Shown: positions 17,433 to 26,484, counted from the stretch's first letter. The stretch: DNA of 64,000 nucleotides from Nocardia brasiliensis ATCC 700358 (GCF_000250675.2 NC_018681.1:3968001-4032000); one strand, 5' to 3'. Notes: generated from the letters alone by a model not told the origin. Program-made: numbers and translations.

Positions 17433-17451
17433 CCAGGTATGGCTACCCTAA
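17433..17451 (-). promoter_or_regulatory. IdeR/DtxR-type iron box
   Basis: Read on the minus strand, TTAGGGTAGCCATACCTGG agrees with the 19-base DtxR/IdeR consensus at 13 of 19 positions, including both TTAGG and ACCT cores. It lies directly upstream of the heme oxygenase start, where iron-loaded IdeR would block transcription. Binding is inferred. Confidence 0.7.
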
Positions 17452-17498
17452 CTTGGTACGACCATACCGGTTCTCTTCCCGAGATGCAGGTGCTTGCC

Positions 17499-19031
17499 TC
17501 ACTGAGTGGGTGCGGGCCTGCGCCACCGTCCGCCGGGCCGGATGCGCCGCACCGTCGGGCGGCGCAGCGCGCCGAAGCGCCGCAGGATGCGCGGCCGGCG
17601 CACCGTGCGGTCGAACCACTCGCCGAGCGTGACGCCCGCGGCCAGGGCGCAACCGACGCCGAAGGCCGCGAGCAACTGGTTCGCGCCCGTCGCGAGTTGA
17701 TCGTTGAGCACGGCATTGAGCCCGCGGTACAGCTTGAGGCCGGGCAGCAGCGGCGTGATCCCCGCGACCGCGACGACCAGCGGGGGCGTGAGTGCCCGGC
17801 GGGCCATCAGACCACCGGCCATGCCGATCACCGTCGCGGCGGCGCCGGAGGCGAGCACCGGGCCGAACCCGGCCTGCTGCACGAGCAGGAAGCAGATCGT
17901 GCCCGCGGCACCGCTGCCCGCCGCGGCGGCGAGCGCGCGCTTCTCCGCATAGCAGGCGAGCGCGAACGCGAGGGCCGCGACGGCACCGGCGATGATCTTG
18001 ATCGGCAGGTCGGTGAGATCCGGCCCCGGCGTCAGCTGGATCTGCGGCACCGTCGCGCCGATGGTGTCGCCGATCCGCAACGCCAGCGCGATGCCCGCGA
18101 TGATGCCGCCGGTCATCATCAGCACCTCGAGCATGCGCGCCGTCGAGGTGATCGGCGCGCCCGTTATCCCGTCCTGCACCGCGCCGACCAGTTGTAATCC
18201 ACTGAGCAGCACGGTGATTCCGGCCGCGATGATCAGTGACGGATCCACTTCGATGCCGAGCGGTTCGGCCAGGGTGGCCAGCACGATGGCCGGGGTCGCC
18301 GCGATCGCGCCGCCCACCATGTGCTGGAAGAAGAACGGCAGGCCGTAGCGGTTCAGTACCCGGTTCACCCGGTCGATCGCCAGCGTGGTGCCGAAACTGA
18401 CTGCGGCGACGACGATCCCGCCGCCGAGCAGCGCGGCGATGGCGGCCGCGAGCAGCGACCAGCCGAAGGTGGCCATCCAGCGGTGATACGGATGCGGCGC
18501 CGAGGTGATCGCGTCCAGCGCGGCGCGCGCTTCCTCGGGGTCGACCACTTCGTTGCGGATGCGCCGGGTGAGCCGGTCCACCGCCGCGAGCCGGGTGAAG
18601 TCGAGCGAGCGGTACTGCACGATCCGCATCGTGCTCGCCGGCGGCAGCCGGGGCCCGCGGTCCGCGGAGATCCTGATCGCGTCGTAGGTGACATCGACAT
18701 GGCAGCGCGCCAGACCATAGGTGGCGGCGATGAATTGGACCTGGGTAGTGGTGTCGATGACGCCGGTGCCGGAGGCCATGACCACCTCGCCGACGCGCAC
18801 GGCGAGGTCGAGCACCTCGGCGACGCGCGCGTCGTCGGTCAGATCGATCGGCTGCAGCGGTGCGGGCGCCGCGACGATGGTGTCGGCGATGGCCTGCCGG
18901 TCGGCGACCAGCAGACCGACCGCCTGGCTCACCACCGGCACCCGCCGTCCCCGGCGGAACAGACGCCGCCGACCGAGGTGATCGACCCGCGTCTCCGTGC
19001 TGTCGCCTCCCGGGAGCGTGTCTGATTCCAT
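17499..19031 (-). CDS. ThrE-family threonine/serine exporter
   Basis: A 510-residue membrane protein with both ThrE halves fused. A soluble N-terminal region (EVLDLAVRVGEVVMASGTGV, a conserved DUF1212 motif with TTTQVQFIA) is followed by about ten transmembrane segments, from ATFGWSLLAAAIAALLGG onward, with the DUF3815-type second half near ALACYAEKRALAAAAGSGAAG. C. glutamicum ThrE exports threonine and serine by the proton gradient; the substrate here is inferred from family. The C-terminus is very basic (RRPRILRRFGALRRP). The ATG at 19031 is used; a GTG six codons upstream (19049) is an alternative start. It stands alone, with heme oxygenase starting 98 bases downstream of its stop on the same strand. 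Confidence 0.88.
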   Translation of the reverse strand: MESDTLPGGDSTETRVDHLGRRRLFRRGRRVPVVSQAVGLLVADRQAIADTIVAAPAPLQPIDLTDDARVAEVLDLAVRVGEVVMASGTGVIDTTTQVQFIAATYGLARCHVDVTYDAIRISADRGPRLPPASTMRIVQYRSLDFTRLAAVDRLTRRIRNEVVDPEEARAALDAITSAPHPYHRWMATFGWSLLAAAIAALLGGGIVVAAVSFGTTLAIDRVNRVLNRYGLPFFFQHMVGGAIAATPAIVLATLAEPLGIEVDPSLIIAAGITVLLSGLQLVGAVQDGITGAPITSTARMLEVLMMTGGIIAGIALALRIGDTIGATVPQIQLTPGPDLTDLPIKIIAGAVAALAFALACYAEKRALAAAAGSGAAGTICFLLVQQAGFGPVLASGAAATVIGMAGGLMARRALTPPLVVAVAGITPLLPGLKLYRGLNAVLNDQLATGANQLLAAFGVGCALAAGVTLGEWFDRTVRRPRILRRFGALRRPTVRRIRPGGRWRRPAPTQ

Positions 19032-19143
19032 GCACGCGAACGTAGTCACCTTCCGGCGACCTTCGCATCCGGGCTGGCAATGAGTTCGCTCACCGCGTGC
19101 CGGCGGGCGCGAATCCCCGGCCTTCGCGCCCGCCGCATGCGGC

Positions 19144-20394
19144 TCAATGTCCCTCGGTCCCGCGCATCCTGCGGGCGCCGACCACGACACCGCAGAGCAG
19201 TGCGACGAGCACGCCCGCGAAACCGGTCATCGCCACTCGGGTGTCGACGAATTGGGTGGCGATGCCCATGCCGATCGCGGGAAAGACGAGTCCCGCGTTG
19301 CCGATCAGGAACAGTCCGGCCACCGCACCACCCCGGTTCGCCGGGGCGGCCGTGCGCACGGTGCGGGCGACGGCGGACTGGATCAGGACGCCCGCGCCCG
19401 CACCGGTCACGATGCCGGCCGCCAGGAACAGCGGCAGGTTGCCCAGCAGCATGGCCGCGACCAGCAGCACGAGCCCGGCGAGGGCGCCGAGCAGGCCGGA
19501 CAGCAGCCGGGTGGACACCGTCAACGCCATGGCCGCGTGCTGGGCGACCGGCGCGCTGCCGAACACCAGAAACACCACGCCGCCCGCCAGCAGGCGTGAC
19601 GGCTGGCCGAGCGTCCCGGCGAGGAAAGCCGGGGTCAAGGAAGCGAACAGGCTGAACGTGGCGAACGCCCCGAAGATGCTGACCACCGCGACGGTCCAGC
19701 CCAGCCGGGACCCGACGACGGACACGCGTTGCGGCCGGTACGTCGGTCGCAGCGAGCGTGGCACGGACACGGTCTCGGGGACGAACCGGAGCAGTGCCGC
19801 GATGAGCAGCACCAGGACCACAACGAACACGACATACGTGGTCCGCAGCGGCCACGGTGCCCACTGGGCGAGTGCGCCGGCCACCAGCGCGCCGACCCCG
19901 AGTCCGCCGATATTGGCTGCGGGGGAGGCGATTTCGAAGCGTTTCGCGCTGTCGCGGGGCCGGGCCAGCACGTGCAATTCGTGCAGGTAGGCCGTCGCGG
20001 TCGCGGTGATCGCGCCGACCCCGAGGCCGGTGATCAACCGTCCGGCGATCAGCAGGGGCAGCTGGGGCGGCAGGATGAAGAGGAGAGCCGCCAGCACCTC
20101 CGTGGACATCGCCAGGGTCAGCACCTGCCGCCTGCCGATCCAGTCCGACACGTGCCCGACCGTGCACAGGCTGACGATCACGCCGGTGCCGTAGACGGCG
20201 AAGACGACGGTGATCGTCAGCGGCGAGAGCCCGAGTTGCTGCGCGTAGAGCGGATACAGCGGTGTCGGCACCATCGCGAGCGCGACGGCCGCGCAGAACG
20301 CCACGGTGACCAACCAGAAGCCGGTGTCGTGCCGCCGCGAGTCGGGCGGATCGGTGCGGGTCTTCCCGCGGGTATCGACAGACGTGGTCGTCAT
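19144..20394 (-). CDS. MFS transporter (12-helix drug/sugar efflux type)
   Basis: A 416-residue major facilitator protein with about 12 hydrophobic segments. The loop between helices 2 and 3 has the family motif GHVSDWIGRRQVLTLA, and helix 4-5 carries GRLITGLGVGAITATATAYL. These features fit an MFS efflux permease; the substrate is not identifiable. The ATG at 20394 has GGAAGAG upstream. It is divergent from a LysR-family gene with an inverted repeat between them (20495-20513), so it is the probable target of that regulator. Confidence 0.87.
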   Translation of the reverse strand: MTTTSVDTRGKTRTDPPDSRRHDTGFWLVTVAFCAAVALAMVPTPLYPLYAQQLGLSPLTITVVFAVYGTGVIVSLCTVGHVSDWIGRRQVLTLAMSTEVLAALLFILPPQLPLLIAGRLITGLGVGAITATATAYLHELHVLARPRDSAKRFEIASPAANIGGLGVGALVAGALAQWAPWPLRTTYVVFVVVLVLLIAALLRFVPETVSVPRSLRPTYRPQRVSVVGSRLGWTVAVVSIFGAFATFSLFASLTPAFLAGTLGQPSRLLAGGVVFLVFGSAPVAQHAAMALTVSTRLLSGLLGALAGLVLLVAAMLLGNLPLFLAAGIVTGAGAGVLIQSAVARTVRTAAPANRGGAVAGLFLIGNAGLVFPAIGMGIATQFVDTRVAMTGFAGVLVALLCGVVVGARRMRGTEGH

Positions 20395-20494
20395 CGCGTG
20401 CACTCTCTTCCGTGGTGTCGTGGCCGGGTCCGGCCACCGGATTCCATGGTCGAGCGCTGGAACGTTCACGTCCAACGATTGATTCTTCTTCCAG

Positions 20495-20513
20495 CTATCA
20501 CCAAATGCGATAG
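20495..20513. promoter_or_regulatory. LysR-type binding site (T-N11-A dyad)
   Basis: CTATC-ACCAAATGC-GATAG forms perfect 5-base arms separated by 9 bases and fits the T-N11-A pattern of LysR regulators. It ends 7 bases before the LysR start codon and faces the divergent MFS gene, suggesting autoregulation and control of the transporter. Confidence 0.65.
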
Positions 20514-20520
20514 TTGACGG

Positions 20521-21489
20521 ATGGAACTCAGGTATCTCGAGTACTTCGTCGCGGTCGCCGAGGAGCGCAGTTTCACCAGGGCGGCGGCACGCTTGCACGT
20601 CGTCCAGTCCGCGGTGTCCGCGGCCATCAAAACGCTGGAACGAGAGCTGCGTACCGAGATCCTGCGGCGTACGTCCCGCGAGGTGGCACTGACCGAAGCC
20701 GGTGCGGTTCTGCTGCCACGCGCACGGGCGATCATCGGCGGCGTGCGGGAGGCGGTGGACGCGGTGGACGCGGTCCGCGGCGTCGTCGGTGGCGAAGTCC
20801 GGCTCGGGTTGATGTCCTCGGTGCCGTGGTTCGACCTGCCCACGGTGCTCGGCAGAATGCATGCGAAACATCCCGAGGTGCGGCTGCGGTTGAGTCATCG
20901 CGCCGGCGGCTCGCACGACCTCGCCGCCGCCGTGGTCGCGGGGGAGTTGGATCTCGCGATCCTTTCCGATCCGGGCCCCTTCGGCCGGAAGCTGCGGCTG
21001 ACCGAACTGAAGTCCTTCCCGATGCGGTTGCTCGTCCCGGCCGCCCATCCGCTCGCCGGTCGGCGCAGCGTCGCGCTGACGGAACTCGACGGCGAGAACT
21101 TCGTGGACCTGCCCCAGGGTTTCGGCAGCCGGGCCGTGGTCGACCGGGCCTTCGCGGCGGCCGACCGCACCCGCAACGTCGCCATCGAACTGGGCGACGG
21201 CCGAGTCGTAGTCGACTATGTGCGCCAAGGACTCGGCGTCGCGATCGTCCCCGCAGCCTACGAAGGCACCGACCGGCGGGTCCGCTCCCTCCCTCTCGCC
21301 GAAACCGACCTCACCTGGCGCATGCACCTCGCAACCCCCCGAGACCGCGAACCCCCCACCGCCGCAAACGTTCTGGCGACCATGATGATCGAAGCACTGA
21401 ACGCCGCCGACCCCGGTCCCTACGCGAAGAAGGCGGTGACGGTGCGTGATCCGGACGGGCGGATCGTCGGGCTGGAATCGCCCGCCTAG
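20521..21489 (+). CDS. LysR-family transcriptional regulator
   Basis: A 322-residue regulator. The N-terminal winged helix is textbook LysR: MELRYLEYFVAVAEERSFTR then AAARLHVVQSAVSAAIKTLE. The effector domain begins near VGGEVRLGLMSSVPWFDLP and ends with a typical DYVRQGLGVAIVPA segment. The last 25 residues extend beyond the usual length. Its stop codon overlaps the stop of the convergent monooxygenase gene: the palindrome CTAG at 21486-21489 supplies TAG on both strands. Probable partner of the divergent MFS gene; effector unknown. Confidence 0.92.
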   Translation: MELRYLEYFVAVAEERSFTRAAARLHVVQSAVSAAIKTLERELRTEILRRTSREVALTEAGAVLLPRARAIIGGVREAVDAVDAVRGVVGGEVRLGLMSSVPWFDLPTVLGRMHAKHPEVRLRLSHRAGGSHDLAAAVVAGELDLAILSDPGPFGRKLRLTELKSFPMRLLVPAAHPLAGRRSVALTELDGENFVDLPQGFGSRAVVDRAFAAADRTRNVAIELGDGRVVVDYVRQGLGVAIVPAAYEGTDRRVRSLPLAETDLTWRMHLATPRDREPPTAANVLATMMIEALNAADPGPYAKKAVTVRDPDGRIVGLESPA

Positions 21490-23129
21490 GTTCGGCCGAC
21501 GCTGGAATCGGCGGTGAGCAGCAGTGTAAGTGCCTGTTGCAGAGCGTGTTCCGGGTGTTCGGGAAGTTCCGGCGCGCGCCATGCGACGAATCCGTCTGGT
21601 CGGACCAGGGTGGCACCGGTCGCCGAGAGACCGTAAGCCGCCGGGAAGCGGGCGTCGAGATCATCGAATTCGGTGCCGATGTGGTGCGCACGAAGGTCGA
21701 GAGCCATTGCCTCGGCGGCTGTTTCGGCCGCTTCCAACCACGCTCCGCCACCTGTGGCGGCCAGCAGGGTGAAGTCACCGTCGAACAGATCGAGGGTGGG
21801 CAGGGTCGCGCCCGCTTTGCCCAACCGGACGTGCGGTGCGCGCAGCCCCGGGCAGCCGGTGGGGTAGCGGGGGTCGGCGACCGGACCGTCTGGGATCTCG
21901 GACTCGGCATGGATTGCCGCGGAACGGTATCGGTAGCCGAAGATCATGGTCAGGTCGTCGATGGTGGCCGCGTCGTCGCCGGTCCCTTCGTGCCTGCCGT
22001 GCAACCGCTGCATCGCCTGGTCGAGCGTGACGAGCGCGACCGGGCGTCGTTCTGCCGCGTAGGTATCCAGAAGCGCTGGTCCTGCTTGATCTTTGAGTAC
22101 CGCGGCGAGTTTCCACGCCAGATTGTGGGCGTCGGCGATACCGGTGTTCGCGCCGAACGAACCGGTCGGCGGCACGACATGCGCGGCATCGCCGACGAAA
22201 AAGACACGACCACAGTGGTATTCGTCGGCGACCCAGCCGCCGATCCGGGTGGTCGTGATCTTCTGTGCCGACCCGGCGACCGGAGCCACCAGGGTCAGTG
22301 CGAGGTTCGGGTCGCCGATCGCTCGGCGGGTCAGCTCGATGCAGTGTTCCTCGGTGAAATCCGCTGCGCTCGTGCCTGATTCGGGCCCGAATGGCACACC
22401 CAGCGACCACCGGCCGAATTCGCGGCTCGGCACCAGCGCGGTGCCCTTCGTCGGCTGATCGAAGTACGCCAGCAGGAATCGGCGCTCGCGCAGGGTCGCG
22501 CTCAGGTCGGCGTCGAACAGGATGTTCGCGACGTGGATCAGCTCGCCGGGTCCGGTTGCGCCGATGCCGAGCCCGGTCCGGATGCCCGCGCGATTGCCGT
22601 CGGCGGCCACGACGTACTCGGCGTGGATATCGTGATCGGCACCGCTCGCGAGGTCGCGGACCCGGACGGACACGCCTTCGCCGGTGGGCTGGACGGACTG
22701 CACCTCGGTGCCGAATCGGATGGCGGCACCGTGCTTTTCGGCCGCGGCGCGCACCACGCGCTCCAACTCGTCCTGGTCGATCATCGCCCAGTCGGTGGGG
22801 CTGAGCGTCGCGGGCGGCCGGACCTGGGACAGGATGTCGACGCGGAAGCGCTCCGGGCCTGCCAGCGTCTGCGCACCGATCATCTCGGGCAGCTCGGTCA
22901 GGATCGACGCGCGCGCCCGGATCTCCTGCTCCAGGCCGAGCGCACGGAATATCTCCATGGTGCGCGGGTTGAAGGCGCGCGCCTGTGGCTGCAACGCCGT
23001 CGACGGGTGCCGCTCGACGAGCAGCGGCCGGATCCCGGACCTGGCCAGGAACAGCGCGGTGGACAGGCCGGTGATGCCCCCGCCGACGATGAGAACGGGG
23101 GTCTGCTCGATATCGGGCTGTGCTTGCAC
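21486..23129 (-). CDS. FAD-dependent aromatic-type monooxygenase
   Basis: A 547-residue flavin monooxygenase of the phenol/polyketide hydroxylase class. VLIVGGGITGLSTALFLARS is the FAD-binding loop near the N-terminus; the DG motif appears as EYVVAADGNRAGIRTGLGI, and the GD motif as VFFVGDAAHVVPPTGSFGAN. The C-terminal thioredoxin-like domain is also present (GAWLEAAETAAEAMALDLRA, LVRPDGFVAWRA). The frame is open to 23195, but a promoter with -35 TTGACA and -10 GATGAT lies over that stretch, so the ATGs at 23171 and 23168 would not be transcribed. GTG at 23129 has AGAAAGAAG upstream and gives the usual short N-terminus. Divergent from a TetR gene; substrate unknown. Confidence 0.88.
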   Translation of the reverse strand: MQAQPDIEQTPVLIVGGGITGLSTALFLARSGIRPLLVERHPSTALQPQARAFNPRTMEIFRALGLEQEIRARASILTELPEMIGAQTLAGPERFRVDILSQVRPPATLSPTDWAMIDQDELERVVRAAAEKHGAAIRFGTEVQSVQPTGEGVSVRVRDLASGADHDIHAEYVVAADGNRAGIRTGLGIGATGPGELIHVANILFDADLSATLRERRFLLAYFDQPTKGTALVPSREFGRWSLGVPFGPESGTSAADFTEEHCIELTRRAIGDPNLALTLVAPVAGSAQKITTTRIGGWVADEYHCGRVFFVGDAAHVVPPTGSFGANTGIADAHNLAWKLAAVLKDQAGPALLDTYAAERRPVALVTLDQAMQRLHGRHEGTGDDAATIDDLTMIFGYRYRSAAIHAESEIPDGPVADPRYPTGCPGLRAPHVRLGKAGATLPTLDLFDGDFTLLAATGGGAWLEAAETAAEAMALDLRAHHIGTEFDDLDARFPAAYGLSATGATLVRPDGFVAWRAPELPEHPEHALQQALTLLLTADSSVGRT

Positions 23130-23166
23130 GGCGGACTTCTTTCTGCGCAGCGAGGATGACCGACCC

Positions 23167-23195
23167 ATCATCAATCGATTGAGAAACTGTGTCAA
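23167..23195 (-). promoter_or_regulatory. Promoter of the FAD monooxygenase gene
   Basis: On the minus strand a consensus -35 TTGACA (23195-23190) is followed after 17 bases by GATGAT (23172-23167), four of six matches to the -10 consensus. Transcription would start near 23160, which rules out the upstream start codons. Both operator palindromes overlap it. Confidence 0.65.
23171..23182. promoter_or_regulatory. Operator 1 (TCAATCGATTGA)
   Basis: A perfect 12-base palindrome between the -35 and -10 elements of the monooxygenase promoter. The same half-sites (TCAATC and GATTGA) recur in operator 2, which argues for specific binding by the neighbouring TetR protein. Confidence 0.7.
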
Positions 23196-23207
23196 TCGTT
23201 TGATTGA
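23192..23207. promoter_or_regulatory. Operator 2 (TCAATC-N4-GATTGA)
   Basis: Perfect 6-base arms identical to those of operator 1, here with a 4-base spacer. It overlaps the -35 of the monooxygenase promoter and lies 33 bases before the TetR start, so it could govern both genes. Confidence 0.7.
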
Positions 23208-23239
23208 TTAACTCGTGCTGATGAGTGACACTGCTATGC

Positions 23240-23890
23240 ATGGGTACGATCGTTCCCGTGCCGTCCGCCAAACCCCGCCGATCCCCGCAGCCTCAGGAAC
23301 GTAAACGCGATCCCGAGCGCACGCGGCAGCTGATCCTGGACGCCGCCGAGGCCGAGTTCGCGGCGCACGGATTCCAAGGCGCGCGCACGGCCGCCATCGC
23401 CACCCGCGCAGGCGTCAATCAGCAGTTGATCTCGTACTACTTCGACGGCAAAGAGGGCCTCTACCAAGCGATGTCGCAGCGCTGGCAGGAGCGCCGCGGC
23501 GCATTGGTCCCGCCCGGCACGCCGCTGCCCGAACAGCTGCGCCGCTACACCCTGGAAGCACGGGACAACCCGGACGGGGTCCGGTTGCTCGCCTGGGGCG
23601 GGCTCGAATACACCGGCCCCGACAGCGATGCCGACCATGCGGCGCGGGCACGAACGCTCGAGCAGAGTGTCGCCGAGATTCGCGAGCTGCAAGCCGCGGG
23701 CCGCCTGCCCGCCGCGCTGGACCCGGCCTGCCTGCTCGTGATGCTCATGTCGGCGGCGATGGCGCCGACCACACTGCCGCACGTGCTCGAGGGCGTCTGC
23801 GGGACCGATCCGCGCAGCCCCGAATTCATTGCCCACTACGCCGACCAGATCGCCCTGTTCGTCCGGGCGCTGGGGGAGAACGCGGGCTGA
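23240..23890 (+). CDS. TetR-family transcriptional regulator
   Basis: A 216-residue regulator with a canonical N-terminal domain: RTRQLILDAAEAEFAAHGFQ then AIATRAGVNQQLISYYFDGKEGLY. The C-terminal ligand domain has a TetR_C-like helical pattern; ligand unknown. The start is uncertain: ATG at 23240 is used, with a GTG at 23225 and another at 23258 as alternatives and no strong ribosome site for any, so a short or leaderless message is possible. It is divergent from the FAD monooxygenase and probably represses it through the two operators at 23171-23207. A DHA2 efflux pump follows after 287 bases and could be under related control. Confidence 0.85.
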   Translation: MGTIVPVPSAKPRRSPQPQERKRDPERTRQLILDAAEAEFAAHGFQGARTAAIATRAGVNQQLISYYFDGKEGLYQAMSQRWQERRGALVPPGTPLPEQLRRYTLEARDNPDGVRLLAWGGLEYTGPDSDADHAARARTLEQSVAEIRELQAAGRLPAALDPACLLVMLMSAAMAPTTLPHVLEGVCGTDPRSPEFIAHYADQIALFVRALGENAG

Positions 23891-24177
23891 GGTCGCACCG
23901 CGGAGCAAACGGTGCCGCCGTGCGGGCTCGGCAGGGTGACCAGGGTCACGATTCGATCTTGACCGCCGCTCGGAGACCACTCTGAACTGCGCGTTTGCGC
24001 TATGCGATGGCTCGCCCCGCCAGAAATTCGGGTGATTTGTGTCGGTGCCGACCGGAATACTCATGTGCGGCCGATTAGTTCGAGCTACCGGTTCCGTCTC
24101 CATCACTGTGGCACCGAAGCTCGAACAGCCTCCGCCACCTGTCTTCAGTCACTGTCCAAGCCCCACCGGAGGTATCG

Positions 24178-25650
24178 ATGCCCGCCGCCCCATCCGTTTC
24201 CGTCTCGAAAGGACGGACGCCGCTGGTCATCCGGGTGCTGGTGCTCGCGACCTTCGTGGTGATCCTCAACGAGACCATCATGATCAACGCGATCCCGCGT
24301 CTGATGGCCGATCTGGGAGTCACCGAGCGCGCCGCGCAGTGGGTGTCCACCGCGTTCATGCTCACGATGGCGGCCGTCATCCCGACCACCGGCTGGTTCC
24401 TGCAGCGGGTCACGACCCGGCAGGCCTACGCGGTCGCGATGAGCGTGTTCCTCGCGGGCACGGCGCTCTCGGCCGTGGCGCCGTCGTTCGCGGTGCTGCT
24501 GATCGGCCGGATCATCCAGGCCGGCGGCACCGCGGTGATGATGCCGCTGCTGATGACCACGCTGATGACCGTGGTGCCCGAACAGGACCGCGGCCGGGTG
24601 ATGGGCAACGTCACCCTCGCGATCTCGGTGGCGCCCGCGATGGGTCCGGTGATCTCCGGGCTCGTGCTCCAGGTCGGTTCGTGGCGTTGGCTTTTCGTGC
24701 TGGTGCTGCCGATCACCGGTGTCGTTACCTGGCTCGGCCTGCGACAGCTGGAGAACGTCGGAGAACCGGAAGCCGGCGCCATCGACTGGTCCAGCGTCGT
24801 GTTCGCCGCCCTCGGTTTCGGCGGCCTGGTGTACGGGCTCAGCAAGTTCGAGGCCGACAATCTCGCCGAGCCCGCGCTGATCGTGGCCGCCGGCGCGGCA
24901 CTCATCGCCACCTTCGTCTTCCGGCAGCTGCGGCTGCAGCGCAACGGCACCCCGCTGCTCGACCTGCGGGTGCTGCTGGCAGGCACCTACACCAAGGCGC
25001 TGGTGCTGATGTCGGTCGCGTTCATGGCGATGCTCGGCTCGATGATCCTGCTGCCGCTGTACCTGCAGAACCTGCGCGGTCTGAGCCCGCTGGCGACCGG
25101 CCTGCTGGTGATGCCCGGTGGTCTGGCGATGGGTCTGCTCGGACCGACGGTCGGCCGGCTGTTCGACCGGTTCGGTGGACGCTGGCTGGTGATCCCGGGT
25201 TCGATCGCGATCACCGTCGCGCTGGCCGGGTTCACCCAGATCTCGATGTCGATGCCGTACTGGCAGCTGATCGCTCTGCACGTGCTGTTGATGGTGGCGT
25301 TGGCCGCGACCTTCACGCCGGTCTTCACCCTCGGCCTCGGCGCGCTGCCGCACAACCTGTACTCGCACGGCAGCTCGATGCTGGGCACCCTGCAGCAGGT
25401 GGCCGCGGCCTTCGGCACCGCACTCGTGGTGACGATCATGTCGGCGCGCAGCAGCCAGCTGGTCGAGGACGGTGTCGAAATCGCCACCGCGCACCTCGAC
25501 GGGATGCGGCTGGCGTTCCTCGTCTCCGCTGCGGTGTCGGTGGTCGTGATCGTCATGGCGGTGCTGCTGCCGAGTCGCGCCGCCGACCATGTGGCGGAGA
25601 CGCCGGTCGACGAGACCGATCCCTCGGCCCCCGAATTGATCAAGGGCTGA
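24178..25650 (+). CDS. DHA2-family MFS multidrug efflux transporter (EmrB/QacA type)
   Basis: A 490-residue proton antiporter with 14 predicted helices. Helix 1 carries LNETIMINAIPRLMADLGV, the DHA2 motif D1-like segment with Glu in place of the usual Asp; helix 5 has motif C (APAMGPVISGLVLQ). TGLLVMPGGLAMGLLGPTVGRLFDRFG is the expected second-half motif. GGAGG lies 6 bases before the ATG at 24178. A strong terminator hairpin follows at 25675-25700. Likely exports lipophilic drugs or dyes; the actual substrate is not identifiable. Confidence 0.92.
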   Translation: MPAAPSVSVSKGRTPLVIRVLVLATFVVILNETIMINAIPRLMADLGVTERAAQWVSTAFMLTMAAVIPTTGWFLQRVTTRQAYAVAMSVFLAGTALSAVAPSFAVLLIGRIIQAGGTAVMMPLLMTTLMTVVPEQDRGRVMGNVTLAISVAPAMGPVISGLVLQVGSWRWLFVLVLPITGVVTWLGLRQLENVGEPEAGAIDWSSVVFAALGFGGLVYGLSKFEADNLAEPALIVAAGAALIATFVFRQLRLQRNGTPLLDLRVLLAGTYTKALVLMSVAFMAMLGSMILLPLYLQNLRGLSPLATGLLVMPGGLAMGLLGPTVGRLFDRFGGRWLVIPGSIAITVALAGFTQISMSMPYWQLIALHVLLMVALAATFTPVFTLGLGALPHNLYSHGSSMLGTLQQVAAAFGTALVVTIMSARSSQLVEDGVEIATAHLDGMRLAFLVSAAVSVVVIVMAVLLPSRAADHVAETPVDETDPSAPELIKG

Positions 25651-25674
25651 GCACGATTCGATAATCCGACGACG

Positions 25675-25700
25675 AAACCCCCGGCCGAGGCCGGGGGTTT
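25675..25700 (+). terminator. Intrinsic-type terminator after the MFS pump
   Basis: AAACCCCCGGCC, a 2-base GA loop, then GGCCGGGGGTTT: a perfect 12-bp stem with further GACGA/TCGTC pairing outside. It lies 25 bases after the pump stop codon. Confidence 0.85.
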
Positions 25701-25821
25701 CCTCGTCGCTGAGCACGTATACACCGGTCATCGCCGCACAGTGGCCGTTGATTCACCAGCGACCGACCTGTCGGTGCGCGTCGGTAGGCTGGACGAGTTC
25801 GATGAAGATCGCGGGGTGGAG

Positions 25822-26484
25822 ATGGACAAGGGCGAGCGTCGGCCGCGGGGTCTGGGAAAACGCGCGTGGGTGACCACGAAGCTGGTGCGCCGGGTGCTGC
25901 GCGGCTTGGCCTGGTCGCGGTTCGTGCGCGTCACGGTGCTCGGCCGCGAGTCGATACCGAAGTCGGGTCCGGTGATCGTGGCGAGCAACCACATCTCGAT
26001 GCTGGACGCGGTATTCCTGTGGGGCGCGCTGCGCCGCCGGGCGATCGCGATCGCCATGGCGGAGCTGTGGTCGTGGCCGGTGGTCGGCTGGCTGGTGCGT
26101 CGGCTGGGCCATATTCCGGTGCTGCGGCGAAACAGCGAATCCGGGCAGGCCGCGCTGTCGCAGGCCGAGCAGATTCTCCGGCACGGTGGCGTGCTACTCA
26201 TCTATCCGGAAGGACGGCTGGTCGCGTCCGGCGAGCACGAGCCCTACAAGCCGGGTGTGGCGAAACTGGCGCTGGCGACCGGTGTTCCGATCATTCCGGT
26301 CGGCACCACCGGCACCGACCGGGTGCTGCCGATGCGGCGCACGCGCGGCGACCGCCCGGCCTTCGACCGCCGCCAGCAGGTGACCATCCATTTCGGTGAC
26401 CCGATCGATCCGGCGGATTTCGACGATCCCGACAAGCTGCTCGACCAACTGCGGCAGCGGATCGAAGAACTCCGCGCGGACTGA
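25822..26484 (+). CDS. 1-acylglycerol-3-phosphate O-acyltransferase family protein (PlsC-like)
   Basis: A 220-residue acyltransferase acting in phospholipid synthesis at the membrane. Motif I is NHISMLDA (H-x4-D), motif III is YPEGR, and motif IV follows as TGVPIIPVGTTGTDRVLP; these mark the PlsC superfamily. The protein keeps a basic N-terminal amphipathic region (RAWVTTKLVRRVLRGLAWSR). The frame is open upstream to 25741; the ATG at 25822 lies after GGGGTGGAG, and a GTG two codons earlier is possible. It is convergent with the DUF1801 gene at a 12-base gap. Confidence 0.88.
   Translation: MDKGERRPRGLGKRAWVTTKLVRRVLRGLAWSRFVRVTVLGRESIPKSGPVIVASNHISMLDAVFLWGALRRRAIAIAMAELWSWPVVGWLVRRLGHIPVLRRNSESGQAALSQAEQILRHGGVLLIYPEGRLVASGEHEPYKPGVAKLALATGVPIIPVGTTGTDRVLPMRRTRGDRPAFDRRQQVTIHFGDPIDPADFDDPDKLLDQLRQRIEELRAD

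Noticed and set aside
19144..21582. An 812-residue MFS fusion on the minus strand
   Set aside because: The N-terminal 395 residues are the antisense of the LysR gene; the real MFS starts at 20394.
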